Assembly (NCBI GenBank): GCA_002424365.1
Contig: DIRQ01000128.1
Coordinates: 10,238 to 25,939, forward strand
From: Syntrophomonas sp. UBA5432
GTDB lineage: Bacteria > Bacillota > Syntrophomonadia > Syntrophomonadales > Syntrophomonadaceae
Length of the DNA stretch: 15,702 bases
Direction: 5' to 3'
In this document: in pieces, positions 7,595-15,644 of the stretch
Layout of the letters: every line of letters begins with the position of its first letter
How positions within the stretch are numbered: the stretch's first letter is position 1
Notes under the pieces: model-generated
What the model was told of the DNA's origin: nothing
Seen by the model: the letters and a program-made list of their open reading frames with translations, nothing else
The model's database searches: none
Program-made: the position numbers and the translations under genes

Positions 7595-8824
7595 CTAATA
7601 TCCATACATACCAGTATTATCTCCGGGTGCTTGTTCAGGCAAGGGTGATTGCTGTTGTTGCTGTTCTGGTAAAGCCTCGCTGCTGTCACCCGACGGTATA
7701 TCATTATTGCTTGTTTCTGTTCCTGGTGGTTGCCCTTTATCAGTTTCCACTTTATCGATGGGTAATGGATCCCCGTCAGTCTCATCAGGATTGAGGTCAC
7801 CTGGCTGCTCTCCGCTCAGGTCACCTGTACCCTCCTTGTCTTTCCCCTCATTTTCTGTAACTTCAGGGTCTTCTTCCACAACTGGCTCCAGCTTTATTTC
7901 CGGCTTTTTCTTAACCCAATTAGGCGGATCCTGGGCCACATCATACTTCTTTCCCGCAAAAAGGTCATCAATAATGCCGGCAGCTATCTTGGGGTCAACC
8001 TGCCAGTAGCCAGCTCCAGCATCCCAATATCCCGGCAGGGTCTGGGTATATATCTCCAGGGAGTCAAAGTTTTTAGCCAGTTTAGCCATAGCCAACATAT
8101 CTGTTACAGGTATGTTAGTATGAACGTTTTTCGCCAGTTCAGGTAAAAGTTCCGGTAACTTCAATATAGTTTTACCTTGCAACATCTCTTCCGCCAGAGC
8201 CTTAACAAACTTCTGTTGTCTGCCGGTACGCCCAATATCTGCAGTGGGTGTACCCCGGTAGCGGACATAACCCAGAGCCTCCTGACCATTAAGCCTTTGA
8301 ACTCCTGGAGAAAGGTTAATCCTGAGTTTGGGGTCAGGATCAGGGTGGGTCATATTAGGTGGAACATCCAAGGTAACACCACCTAGAATGTCAATAATCC
8401 GAGCAAATCCATCAAAGTTGGTTAACACATAATGGTCCACCCGAGTATCTAGTAAGTCACCGACTACCTTGCAGGCAGCTTCCGGACCCTGCAGATAATT
8501 TACGCTATTGATTTTGTCATAATGGTTTCTTTTAACTTCTACCCGGGTATCGCGAGGAATCCATACCATAGCAATTTTGTTGGCCTTAGTATCTATACTG
8601 GCCAGAATGATGGTATCGCTGCGCGAATTAGTTTCCATTTTGCGGGCATCAATACCCATAAATAGTATGTTAATTTGCTTACCCCGCTCTGCTTTGGCGG
8701 TTATAGAACGATCAAATGGCCCTACCTGAAGGTGGTTGCCAATAAATGCACCTGTAGCAAAGGTTGCTAAAAAAATTGTTATACAGGTTAGTATTAATCG
8801 ATAATTTGCTTTAGCCCTTCCCAC
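7595..8824 (-). CDS. LCP family wall-polymer ligase with long acidic C-terminal tail
   Basis: The 409-residue protein has one membrane segment at about residues 9-29 and an extracellular LCP domain at about 50-300. Landmarks are NILFMGIDAR, SRSDT near 68-72, PRDTR at 90-94, YVRYR near 186-190 and DIGRTGRQQ near 197. The expected reaction is transfer of lipid-linked anionic polymer to peptidoglycan. Residues about 305-409 form a low-complexity tail rich in Asp, Glu, Pro, Gly and Gln, with five consecutive Gln at 388-392 and a terminal MYGY; this is probably disordered and placed in the wall. The start is GTG at 8824, with AAAGAGGAG about 6 bases upstream. It lies 67 bases after hflX in the same direction and may be cotranscribed with it. 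It is strongly similar to the product of 6483-7376 across the catalytic domain. Confidence 0.93.
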   Translation of the reverse strand: MGRAKANYRLILTCITIFLATFATGAFIGNHLQVGPFDRSITAKAERGKQINILFMGIDARKMETNSRSDTIILASIDTKANKIAMVWIPRDTRVEVKRNHYDKINSVNYLQGPEAACKVVGDLLDTRVDHYVLTNFDGFARIIDILGGVTLDVPPNMTHPDPDPKLRINLSPGVQRLNGQEALGYVRYRGTPTADIGRTGRQQKFVKALAEEMLQGKTILKLPELLPELAKNVHTNIPVTDMLAMAKLAKNFDSLEIYTQTLPGYWDAGAGYWQVDPKIAAGIIDDLFAGKKYDVAQDPPNWVKKKPEIKLEPVVEEDPEVTENEGKDKEGTGDLSGEQPGDLNPDETDGDPLPIDKVETDKGQPPGTETSNNDIPSGDSSEALPEQQQQQSPLPEQAPGDNTGMYGY

Positions 8825-8891
8825 GATTACTCCTCTTTCTATTTTGCTGTATTGTAAACCAATCTATTTTAACAAGCATTAGAAATACTGT

Positions 8892-9983
8892 CTATGATAA
8901 TACTTCCAGTTTAGATTTTATTGTACTGAACAGCTCCTTAATACCTGTACCGTAACGGGCTGATACACACGTCCCTTTGGAAATATTTGACTCAACCAGA
9001 TCCATTTTGTTGAATATTTTTAAAATCCGTTCCTGGTCAGTTCCTAGCTTTTCCAATACATCTTCGACTACCTCAATTTTATCCAGGTAATCAGGATCCG
9101 AGATATCAATTACATGTAACAGCAAATCAGCGTCTAATACTTCTTCCAGAGTGGAACGAAAAGCCGCTACCAGGTTAGGGGGTAAATCCTGGATAAATCC
9201 TACGGTATCCGATATTAGCATTTCCTCTCCGGGAGCTACCCGGACTTTCCGTATAGTAGTATCCAGGGTCTGAAAAAGCCGATCGTTAGCCTCCACTTGT
9301 TCGCTGTGACTGCTATGTCCAATCTTACAAAGGGCATTGAATAATGAGGATTTTCCGGCATTAGTATAACCTACCAGTGAAATTAAGGGGAAGCCTGCCC
9401 GCTGACGCTGTTTTCGGTGCAGATTACGGGTCTTTTCAACCTTATCTAACTGCTGTTTAATGTCTTTTATACGCCGCCGGATTACCCGTCGGTCCATTTC
9501 CAGTTTTTGCTCACCGGCACCACGGGTGCCTATTCCTGCACCAGTCCGACTCAACTTTTTGCCCATACCCGTTAACCGGGGTAACCTGTATTCCAGAGTA
9601 GCTAACTGTACCTGCAATATACCTTCACGAGATCTGGCCCGGCGGGCAAATATGTCCAGAATAAGCATGGTACGGTCTATAATTCTTACCTCTATACTAT
9701 TATCCAAGTTACGTAACTGTACCGGAGTTAATTCAGTATTAAAAACCACTAAATCAGGTTCCATCTCTTCTACCAGATGTTGCAACTCCTGCAGTTTACC
9801 CCTACCAATGCAGGTAGCACTATCAGGTTTCTCAAGAGATTGTGTAAGCACAACTATAACCCGGCCTCCAGCGGCCTCAACCAGAGCCTTCATTTCGTTA
9901 ATTGAAGCTTCAACATCAATATTTTGCTTTTTTCTGTTTATTACTACGAGCAGAATTTTTTCTTCTGACAGTAGTTGGTTCAT
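8892..9983 (-). CDS. hflX: GTPase HflX
   Basis: The product has 363 residues. The N-terminal HflX domain includes CIGRGKLQEL and NTELTPVQLRNL. A linker helix with the family signature GAGEQKLEMDRR follows, then the G domain: G1 GYTNAGKSS at 205-213, G3 DTVGF at 259-263, G4 NKMD at 325-328 and G5 SAR near 341. HflX binds the 50S subunit and splits stalled ribosomes after stress in several bacteria. This copy is short at the C-terminus compared with many homologues. The frame is open to an ATG at 10022, but the ATG at 9983 is chosen: ATAGGAGA sits 7 bases before it, and the promoter -10 at 10025-10030 would start transcription at or inside the upstream ATG. Two LCP genes follow downstream. Confidence 0.95.
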   Translation of the reverse strand: MNQLLSEEKILLVVINRKKQNIDVEASINEMKALVEAAGGRVIVVLTQSLEKPDSATCIGRGKLQELQHLVEEMEPDLVVFNTELTPVQLRNLDNSIEVRIIDRTMLILDIFARRARSREGILQVQLATLEYRLPRLTGMGKKLSRTGAGIGTRGAGEQKLEMDRRVIRRRIKDIKQQLDKVEKTRNLHRKQRQRAGFPLISLVGYTNAGKSSLFNALCKIGHSSHSEQVEANDRLFQTLDTTIRKVRVAPGEEMLISDTVGFIQDLPPNLVAAFRSTLEEVLDADLLLHVIDISDPDYLDKIEVVEDVLEKLGTDQERILKIFNKMDLVESNISKGTCVSARYGTGIKELFSTIKSKLEVLS

Positions 9984-10024
9984 TTTAAAATCTCCTATTT
10001 TACTTATAGTCGGATATATCATCC

Positions 10025-10053
10025 ATTATAGTAAAGCCTTTCCCTTTCGCCAA
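10025..10053 (-). promoter_or_regulatory. Probable sigma-A promoter of hflX
   Basis: On the minus strand TTGGCG (10048-10053) is followed after 17 bases by a perfect TATAAT (10025-10030). Transcription would begin near 10018, leaving a leader of about 35 bases before the ATG at 9983. A plus-strand TATAAT at 10061-10066 could serve pflB, but no acceptable -35 was found for it. Confidence 0.65.
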
Positions 10054-10135
10054 CTGTCCTTATAATATGATGAGTAATTTTCCCCCGCCTGCAAACAATA
10101 TAACCTAGTTAGAAAATAACGATAGGTGGAATAGT

Positions 10136-12367
10136 ATGATGTTTACTCAGTGGCAAGATTTTGAACCGGGCAGGTGGATGTGTGAAATTGATGTACGGGA
10201 TTTTATTCAAAGAAACTATCATCCTTATGATGGTGATGATTCTTTTCTTTCCGGTCCTTCGGCAAGAACTCGTAGCCTCTGGGATAAATGTCAGGAGCTA
10301 TTAAGGCGGGAACGCTCCAGGAACGGAGTGCTGGAAGTAGACGCCGATATCCCAATTACTATTAACAGTCACCCTCCCGGCTATATTGATCGAGACCTGG
10401 AACTCATAGTAGGCTTGCAGACCGATAGTCCCCTAAAAAGGGCTATAAATATCTATGGCGGATTGCGTACCAGTGTTAGGGCCTGCCGGGCTTATGGGGT
10501 GGAACCACCGTCAAGCCTGATCGACTTTTTTGAAAAACACCGGCGCACCCATAATGACGGGGTTTTTACTGTTTACACCCCAGAAATGCGCCTAGCCCGT
10601 CGGGTAGGGATAATTACCGGGTTGCCTGATTCCTACGGGCGGGGTCGCATTATTGCAGACTACCGCCGGGTTCCGCTCTATGGTATCAATTATCTTATTC
10701 GCACAAAAGAAGACGACCGGGATAGCCTCAATAAAACTATGAGTGATTACTCCATACAACTGCGGGAACGCATATCCGACCAGATTAAAGCCTTGCAATC
10801 CCTAAAGGAAATGGCAGCAGCCTATGGCTTTGATATTTCCCAACCTGCAGCTAATACTCGGGAGGCGATACAATGGCTCTACTTCGCCTATCTGGGGGCT
10901 ATTAAAGAACAAAACGGAGCCGCCATGAGCCTGGGCCGGGTAGCTACCTTTTTGGATATTTATATAGAAAGGGATCTGGAAAAAGGTATTATCAACGAAG
11001 AGGCTGCTCAGGAATTAATTGACCAACTAGTAATTAAGCTACGTTTGGTTCGTCACCTGCGTACCCCTGAGTATAGCGAACTTTTTGCCGGTGACCCCAA
11101 CTGGGTTACCGAGTCTATAGGTGGTGCAGGCGTAGATGGTCGCCACCTGGTGACTAAAAACAGCTACCGTATACTTCACACCCTGCAAAATTTAGGACCG
11201 GCTCCAGAGCCTAATATGACTATTCTCTGGTCCAAAAACTTACCTTCTCCTTTTATTAATTTCTGCAGCCGCCTTTCCATAAAAACCAGTTCCATTCAGT
11301 ATGAAAATGATGACCTGATGCGTCCCTTGTATGGAGATGATTATGGTATAGCCTGTTGTGTTTCCGCTATGCGGTTGGGCAAGGAATCGCAGCTATTTGG
11401 GGCCCGCTGCAACCTGGCTAAACTCTTGCTCTATGCCATTAATGGTGGCATAGATGAAATGACCGAAGACCAGGTAGGAAGAGAAATGCCTGTGTATGAA
11501 GGCGAATATCTGGACTTTGACCAGGTTATGCACCGCCTGAAAATACAAATGGATTGGCTGGCTGAACTATATGTAAACACCATGAATATCATCCATTATA
11601 TGCATGATCGCTATGCTCCCGAGAACTTGCAAATGGCCATGCATGATAGTGATGTCCATTACTTTATGGCCTTTGGCATTGCCGGGCTATCCGTAGCTGC
11701 CGATTCTCTCAGTGCTATTAAATATGCCCGGGTAAAAACCGTACGCAATGAATGCGGGATTATCCGCGATTTTGTTATAGAAGGAGAATATCCCCGCTAC
11801 GGTAATGACGATGACCGGGTAGATGAGCTGGTGGTAGAGTTAGTCCGTATGTTTATTAAATATCTCAAAAAATATCCTGCCTATAGGAATGCAGAACACA
11901 CCTTATCCGTACTTACTATTACCTCTAATGTTATGTATGGGAAACATACCGGAACTACGCCTGATGGCCGCAAACGTGGTGAAGCCCTGGCACCTGGAGC
12001 TAATCCTCTGCATGGACGCGAGGAAAAGGGTGCCCTGGCAGCATGCAATTCGGTTGCAAAAATTCCCTACAAGTATGCTCGCGACGGTATTTCATTTACA
12101 TTTTCCATAGTACCCGATTCCCTGGGTAAAAGTACGGCAGAACAGGTTAATAACCTACGGGGACTGTTGCAAGGTTATTTTACCAAGGGTGGACACCATA
12201 TGAATGTAAATGTAATTCATCCAGAAGTGCTCAAGGAAGCCATGGAACACCCCGAACAATACCCTGACCTGACTATTCGAGTTTCCGGTTATGCCGTACA
12301 CTTTATTAAATTAAGTCGGGAACAACAGGAAGAAGTAATCGCCCGTACCTTTTACCGAAGGATGTAA
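10136..12367 (+). CDS. pflB: Pyruvate formate-lyase (formate C-acetyltransferase), glycyl radical enzyme
   Basis: The 743-residue product is close to the usual length of about 760. The catalytic pair Cys407-Cys408 lies in GIACCVSAMRLGK, followed by FGARCNLAKLLLYAINGG, the arrangement of true pyruvate formate-lyases. The radical-bearing Gly718 lies in IRVSGYAVHF, 25 residues from the C-terminus and followed by EEVIARTF. It converts pyruvate and CoA to acetyl-CoA and formate in the cytoplasm without oxygen. The adjacent double Cys and the close match at both motifs favour PflB over glycerol, choline or other glycyl radical enzymes. AGGTGG at 10124-10129 serves the ATG at 10136; a second ATG follows at once, so the start could be one codon later. 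The activase gene lies downstream, separated by 193 bases. No formate transporter gene is present in the window. Confidence 0.96.
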   Translation: MMFTQWQDFEPGRWMCEIDVRDFIQRNYHPYDGDDSFLSGPSARTRSLWDKCQELLRRERSRNGVLEVDADIPITINSHPPGYIDRDLELIVGLQTDSPLKRAINIYGGLRTSVRACRAYGVEPPSSLIDFFEKHRRTHNDGVFTVYTPEMRLARRVGIITGLPDSYGRGRIIADYRRVPLYGINYLIRTKEDDRDSLNKTMSDYSIQLRERISDQIKALQSLKEMAAAYGFDISQPAANTREAIQWLYFAYLGAIKEQNGAAMSLGRVATFLDIYIERDLEKGIINEEAAQELIDQLVIKLRLVRHLRTPEYSELFAGDPNWVTESIGGAGVDGRHLVTKNSYRILHTLQNLGPAPEPNMTILWSKNLPSPFINFCSRLSIKTSSIQYENDDLMRPLYGDDYGIACCVSAMRLGKESQLFGARCNLAKLLLYAINGGIDEMTEDQVGREMPVYEGEYLDFDQVMHRLKIQMDWLAELYVNTMNIIHYMHDRYAPENLQMAMHDSDVHYFMAFGIAGLSVAADSLSAIKYARVKTVRNECGIIRDFVIEGEYPRYGNDDDRVDELVVELVRMFIKYLKKYPAYRNAEHTLSVLTITSNVMYGKHTGTTPDGRKRGEALAPGANPLHGREEKGALAACNSVAKIPYKYARDGISFTFSIVPDSLGKSTAEQVNNLRGLLQGYFTKGGHHMNVNVIHPEVLKEAMEHPEQYPDLTIRVSGYAVHFIKLSREQQEEVIARTFYRRM

Positions 12368-12389
12368 GGCGAAATATATTATAAATTAG

Positions 12390-12539
12390 AATTCTGATTT
12401 ACCGTACTTCCCATTTATTTTAGCGTACGCGCCCCAGCAATCAGCATTAACTATTACCTTTACCCTGACTGAGGATGGAGCTGAGAACCTGGTTGGCCTT
12501 AGGGGGTTAAAATATACCGAAGACGTAGAATACGTATAA
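12390..12539 (+). pseudogene. Possible gene remnant between pflB and pflA
   Basis: This frame is open for 49 codons between TAG at 12387 and TAA at 12537, with no ATG, GTG or TTG to start it and no ribosome binding site. From about 12441 it reads like a real protein end: SALTITFTLTEDGAENLV, then GLRGLKYTEDVEYV. The alternation of polar and beta-branched residues and the acidic turn look like coding sequence. It does not match any part of PflB or PflA that I recognise. It could be the 3' end of a decayed gene, or chance. Confidence 0.25.
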
Positions 12540-12560
12540 ACGTTAGAGTTGAGGTTTTAT

Positions 12561-13301
12561 ATGAAGGGTAAAATTCATTCCATAGATACTTTCAGTACCC
12601 TGGATGGACCGGGGATTAGGACGGTTATCTTTATGCAGGGCTGCGCCTTACGCTGTAAATATTGCCATAATCCAGATACCTGGGCTGTAGAAAGCCCTGA
12701 TGCCCGGGACTATGAAGTCAAAGAATTGATGGAAGTTATTTTAAAAAACCGCCCTTATTATGAAGCTTCCGGCGGTGGTGTTACATTTTCCGGGGGAGAG
12801 CCGCTGTTGCAACACCATTTTATTAAAGAAATTTTTAAATTGTGCCGCCAAGAAAAGATATCAACCGCTTATGATTCCTCGCTCTATATTAGTTCCCAGG
12901 TAGTTCTGGATTTAATTCCCTTTACTGACCTGGTACTGGCAGATATAAAACAAATAAATAATGAAAAAAGCCAATTATTAACCGGGGCCGGTAACGTGCT
13001 CAACCTGAAAAACATTAGAATACTAAACGAAAATAAGGTGCGTATCTGGATAAGGTATGTAATACTACCCAGCTGGACTGATGCATATGAGGATTTAGAA
13101 AAAACGGCCCTTTTTATCCGGGACTTACCCCAGGTAGAACGAGTGGATCTGCTCCCCTATCACTCTCTGGGCAGCCACAAATGGAAACTCTTAGACTTGG
13201 AGTACCAACTACATGAAGTAGAGCCCCCTTCCTCAAACTATCTGCAGGAACTAGCCCAGCTATTCTCTTCCCTAAGCCAGCGCCCGGTATATTTGGCGTG
13301 A
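12561..13301 (+). CDS. pflA: Pyruvate formate-lyase-activating enzyme (radical SAM)
   Basis: The 246-residue product has the length of E. coli PflA. The iron-sulfur cluster motif CALRCKYC gives Cys28, Cys32 and Cys35, preceded by TLDGPGIR and followed by HNPDTW. SGGEP, which contacts S-adenosylmethionine, is at 77-81. ADIKQ, VWIRYV-like IWIRYVILP, and DLLPYHSLGSHKW are also family hallmarks. It abstracts a hydrogen from Gly718 of PflB to form the glycyl radical. The frame extends to a TTG at 12549, but the ATG at 12561 is preferred: GAGG lies 6 bases before it and the resulting N-terminus matches known activases. The usual Asp-Thr-x-Gly motif after the second strand reads YDSSLYIS here. It is probably cotranscribed with pflB; no terminator was seen on either side. 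Confidence 0.94.
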   Translation: MKGKIHSIDTFSTLDGPGIRTVIFMQGCALRCKYCHNPDTWAVESPDARDYEVKELMEVILKNRPYYEASGGGVTFSGGEPLLQHHFIKEIFKLCRQEKISTAYDSSLYISSQVVLDLIPFTDLVLADIKQINNEKSQLLTGAGNVLNLKNIRILNENKVRIWIRYVILPSWTDAYEDLEKTALFIRDLPQVERVDLLPYHSLGSHKWKLLDLEYQLHEVEPPSSNYLQELAQLFSSLSQRPVYLA

Positions 13302-13337
13302 ATTGAGAAAGTAGAGACACTCCTTGTAACCTTCTCC

Positions 13338-13366
13338 CCTCACCTCTAATTTCTAACTCCTAATCC
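13338..13366 (-). repeat. Diverged dispersed intergenic repeat, copy 2, in a G-free tract
   Basis: The reverse complement reads GGATTAGGAG, then TTAGAAATTAGAGGTGAGG, and matches 20-47 at about 23 of 29 positions. It lies inside a longer plus-strand stretch with no G at all from 13327 to 13389, flanked by more C/T-rich sequence to about 13420. No hairpin with a T-run was found here, so it is not an obvious terminator for pflA. The rest of the gap up to 13578 holds a weak TATTAT at 13508-13513 as a possible -10 for the SLH gene, without a good -35. Confidence 0.4.
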
Positions 13367-13578
13367 TCATCCTTTCCCTCATCATCCCAGTCTCTAACCA
13401 TTCACTCCCCGCCCCATATGCTATACATTTGTTCTGTTTTTCCTGTATTTTCTGCTTCTCAGGGAGGATAATCTAAGTTTTTAGCTAACTTATGAATATA
13501 AAAGATGTATTATAGAGGTAAGTTTTACTATATTCTCGACGTATTTATGTGAAACATATTATAAGGAGGCTGAAAGTT

Positions 13579-15558
13579 GTGAAAAAAAGCTTTGTCTATC
13601 TCTTGATGTTGTCGTTTTTCTTGACATTTTATGCTCCAGGGCAGGTAATGGCGGCGGGAGACTTTCCTGATATAAGCCAGCACTGGGGCAAGGATTATAT
13701 TAGTACTTTAGCCTCGGCGGGATACATAAATGGTTACCCTGATAATACTTTTAAACCTGATAAGACCGTTAGCCAGGCTGAATTCATTGCTGTTCTTATC
13801 AACTGTATGGGAGTTACTCCTACAGACACCACCACTAAGTATTTTAATGATACCAGCAATCACTGGGCTCGAGGTCCCATAAACGAAGCAGTAAAACGGG
13901 GAATACTAATCCCCTCGGAATATTCCAATGTACTGCAGCCGAATAGCGGCCTTAAACGTAGCCAAGCAGCAGCCATGATGGTTCGTGCTTTAGGTAAGGA
14001 AGAAAATACCGGAACTATACCCTTTACCGACCTGGCAGATGTTCAAAAGAGCATGTACTGTGGGTATATAAACACTGCATTTGACCTTAAAATACTAACC
14101 GGTTATCCCGGGGGTGAATTTAAGCCCTTTGAATATATAACCCGCGCTCAGATGTGTAAGGTGATATTGAATTTTATGGAGATAAATGCAGGAGCTCCAG
14201 TTAATTCCGGGCAATCACCAGTTGATAATAACCTGATAGGTTCTAGCCTTACTTCCATAGCTGTAGGAGATGAAGTCTTTGATTTAAGCTTCACCCCGGT
14301 GTATTTCAAAACTGACTTTACTAACACTCGGATCTATTCAATCAGTTATAACAATGATTATATAACGATTAATAGCCGTTACCGTTTTTTCCTGGATTCC
14401 AATGTTAATAATCCGGATATTGTAGTGCATAACAACCGCTACGGGGTAGACAAGTTTTTAGTATCGGGAAATAAACTGGTAGCCTATCCATCCTGTCGTA
14501 AAGTTGACTCTATCAACAATGGTACCCTCAAATACCAAGCTGATTTTGTCAAACTATATATAAACGCCACCTACACCGAGAAGTATCTTGGCGATATGGA
14601 AATTCTAGGTGCTACTACAGTAAAAATTAATGAAAAAACTTATGAACTTAATAAAGATAAGATTACCATTGAACTAGGTTCAGATTTCTACGATATTACC
14701 AGAATAGATTTCGGCTCTACTGAAACCTTGGTACGCACTGTTCCTACTGACAAGGTAATTATTAAGGGTATCGATATCAGAGATATTGCAGCTATTTTCT
14801 CTGACGATAAATCCCTGGATTTGGATAGGATAGATAGAATAGAGTTCATCATTGATGGGGAAAATTATAGCTTGTCCAATGTAATAATTGATGCTTCCGG
14901 TAATTTCACCGTACGGCAAGAGACCTTTGCTCCAGAAGATGTTGACATGATAGTGGATAATAATTATTACAAAATTGACTACCTCAGAATATTTAAGGAT
15001 AAGTTTTATTTCTATTGTACTAGCAGCGAAAGTGATTACTGGGTACGCTTAAACAAAGTCTATGTTGATACGGATAAAATTAAAATTTTAAAAGATAACA
15101 CGGCCTACGACATAGACCAAGTCCTGGTGATTAAGCGTAATGTAGTTCGTATCAAAGGTAAACAATATGATATTGACTCTACTTTTAAATGCATGTACCG
15201 TGATGATGTTTACGATATTGACCGGATAGATTATGATAATACTTTGGATTGCATAACCATAACCGGAACTAAAACTCAAGACAGCTATTGGGCTAACCAA
15301 CCAAGTAAATATGTATTTTTTGAAAACGATTACAAATACCAGGACGGAGCAACTGACGATGTTAGCATTTACGCCGACCGGAAATGGTTAAACTTTAACC
15401 AGATTATGGTTACCGATCCAGCCCATTTCACCTATAATGGTAAAACTTATAATATGATTGGTGCCCTGGTACGAATTGGAAAGGTAGATTTTGAGATAAT
15501 AGATACCGCCTGGCAAGGGCGAAACCGACTGTTAAACATTTACCTGCAAAAAATCTAA
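13579..15558 (+). CDS. Secreted S-layer-homology (SLH) domain protein with repetitive C-terminal region
   Basis: The frame is open from 13549, but the GTG at 13579 is chosen: AAGGAGG lies 9 bases upstream and the protein then begins with a classic signal peptide (MKKSF, a hydrophobic core, and a VMA-A cleavage site after residue 25). The 659-residue precursor carries three SLH domains at about 29-78, 89-138 and 149-201, with repeated FxD..xHW, GYPDNTFKP and GYPGGEFKP. The TRAE-type wall-binding motif reads VSQAE, LKRSQ and ITRAQ in the three domains. SLH domains bind secondary wall polymers and fix proteins to the cell surface. Residues about 221-659 are not recognised; they look beta-rich, with a recurring Tyr-x-Ile-Asp motif at 371, 464, 510, 530 and 545 and a related LDLDRID at 413. 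It may be an S-layer component or an accessory surface protein. A strong terminator follows immediately. Confidence 0.88.
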   Translation: MKKSFVYLLMLSFFLTFYAPGQVMAAGDFPDISQHWGKDYISTLASAGYINGYPDNTFKPDKTVSQAEFIAVLINCMGVTPTDTTTKYFNDTSNHWARGPINEAVKRGILIPSEYSNVLQPNSGLKRSQAAAMMVRALGKEENTGTIPFTDLADVQKSMYCGYINTAFDLKILTGYPGGEFKPFEYITRAQMCKVILNFMEINAGAPVNSGQSPVDNNLIGSSLTSIAVGDEVFDLSFTPVYFKTDFTNTRIYSISYNNDYITINSRYRFFLDSNVNNPDIVVHNNRYGVDKFLVSGNKLVAYPSCRKVDSINNGTLKYQADFVKLYINATYTEKYLGDMEILGATTVKINEKTYELNKDKITIELGSDFYDITRIDFGSTETLVRTVPTDKVIIKGIDIRDIAAIFSDDKSLDLDRIDRIEFIIDGENYSLSNVIIDASGNFTVRQETFAPEDVDMIVDNNYYKIDYLRIFKDKFYFYCTSSESDYWVRLNKVYVDTDKIKILKDNTAYDIDQVLVIKRNVVRIKGKQYDIDSTFKCMYRDDVYDIDRIDYDNTLDCITITGTKTQDSYWANQPSKYVFFENDYKYQDGATDDVSIYADRKWLNFNQIMVTDPAHFTYNGKTYNMIGALVRIGKVDFEIIDTAWQGRNRLLNIYLQKI

Positions 15559-15568
15559 CCCCATATTT

Positions 15569-15601
15569 AAAAGTCCAACTGCTATAGCAGTTGGACTTTT
15601 T
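15569..15601 (+). terminator. Strong terminator after the SLH protein gene
   Basis: A perfect 32-base palindrome (15569-15600) has a 14-base-pair stem, AAAAGTCCAACTGC, around a TATA loop and ends in a run of five T. It starts 10 bases after the stop codon and separates the SLH gene from the tRNA gene. Confidence 0.9.
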
Positions 15602-15604
15602 CAC

Positions 15605-15632
15605 TTCATAAGAGAACAATTTATGCTATAAT
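15605..15632 (+). promoter_or_regulatory. Promoter of the tRNA-Ala gene
   Basis: TTCATA (15605-15610) is followed after 16 bases by a perfect TATAAT (15627-15632), preceded by TGC as an extended -10. Transcription would start near 15639, a few bases before the mature tRNA 5' end at 15645. Confidence 0.6.
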
Positions 15633-15644
15633 TTTATATGCTGT

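Noticed and set aside
7492..7800. A 102-residue minus-strand frame overlapping the tail of the longer LCP gene
   Set aside because: It covers the terminator and the repetitive Gln/acidic tail in another frame and has no supporting start signal.
9984..10022. Upstream in-frame ATG that would add 13 residues to HflX
   Set aside because: A TATAAT lies only a few bases before it, so the transcript would start at or inside it, and the ATG at 9983 has the good ribosome binding site.
9460..10065. A 201-residue open frame on the plus strand opposite hflX
   Set aside because: It is antisense to a certain gene, its translation is low-complexity Ser/Arg/Thr, and no ribosome binding site was seen.
10061..10066. 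TATAAT considered as the pflB -10 element
   Set aside because: No acceptable -35 hexamer lies 16-18 bases upstream, and an A/T-rich gap gives such matches by chance.
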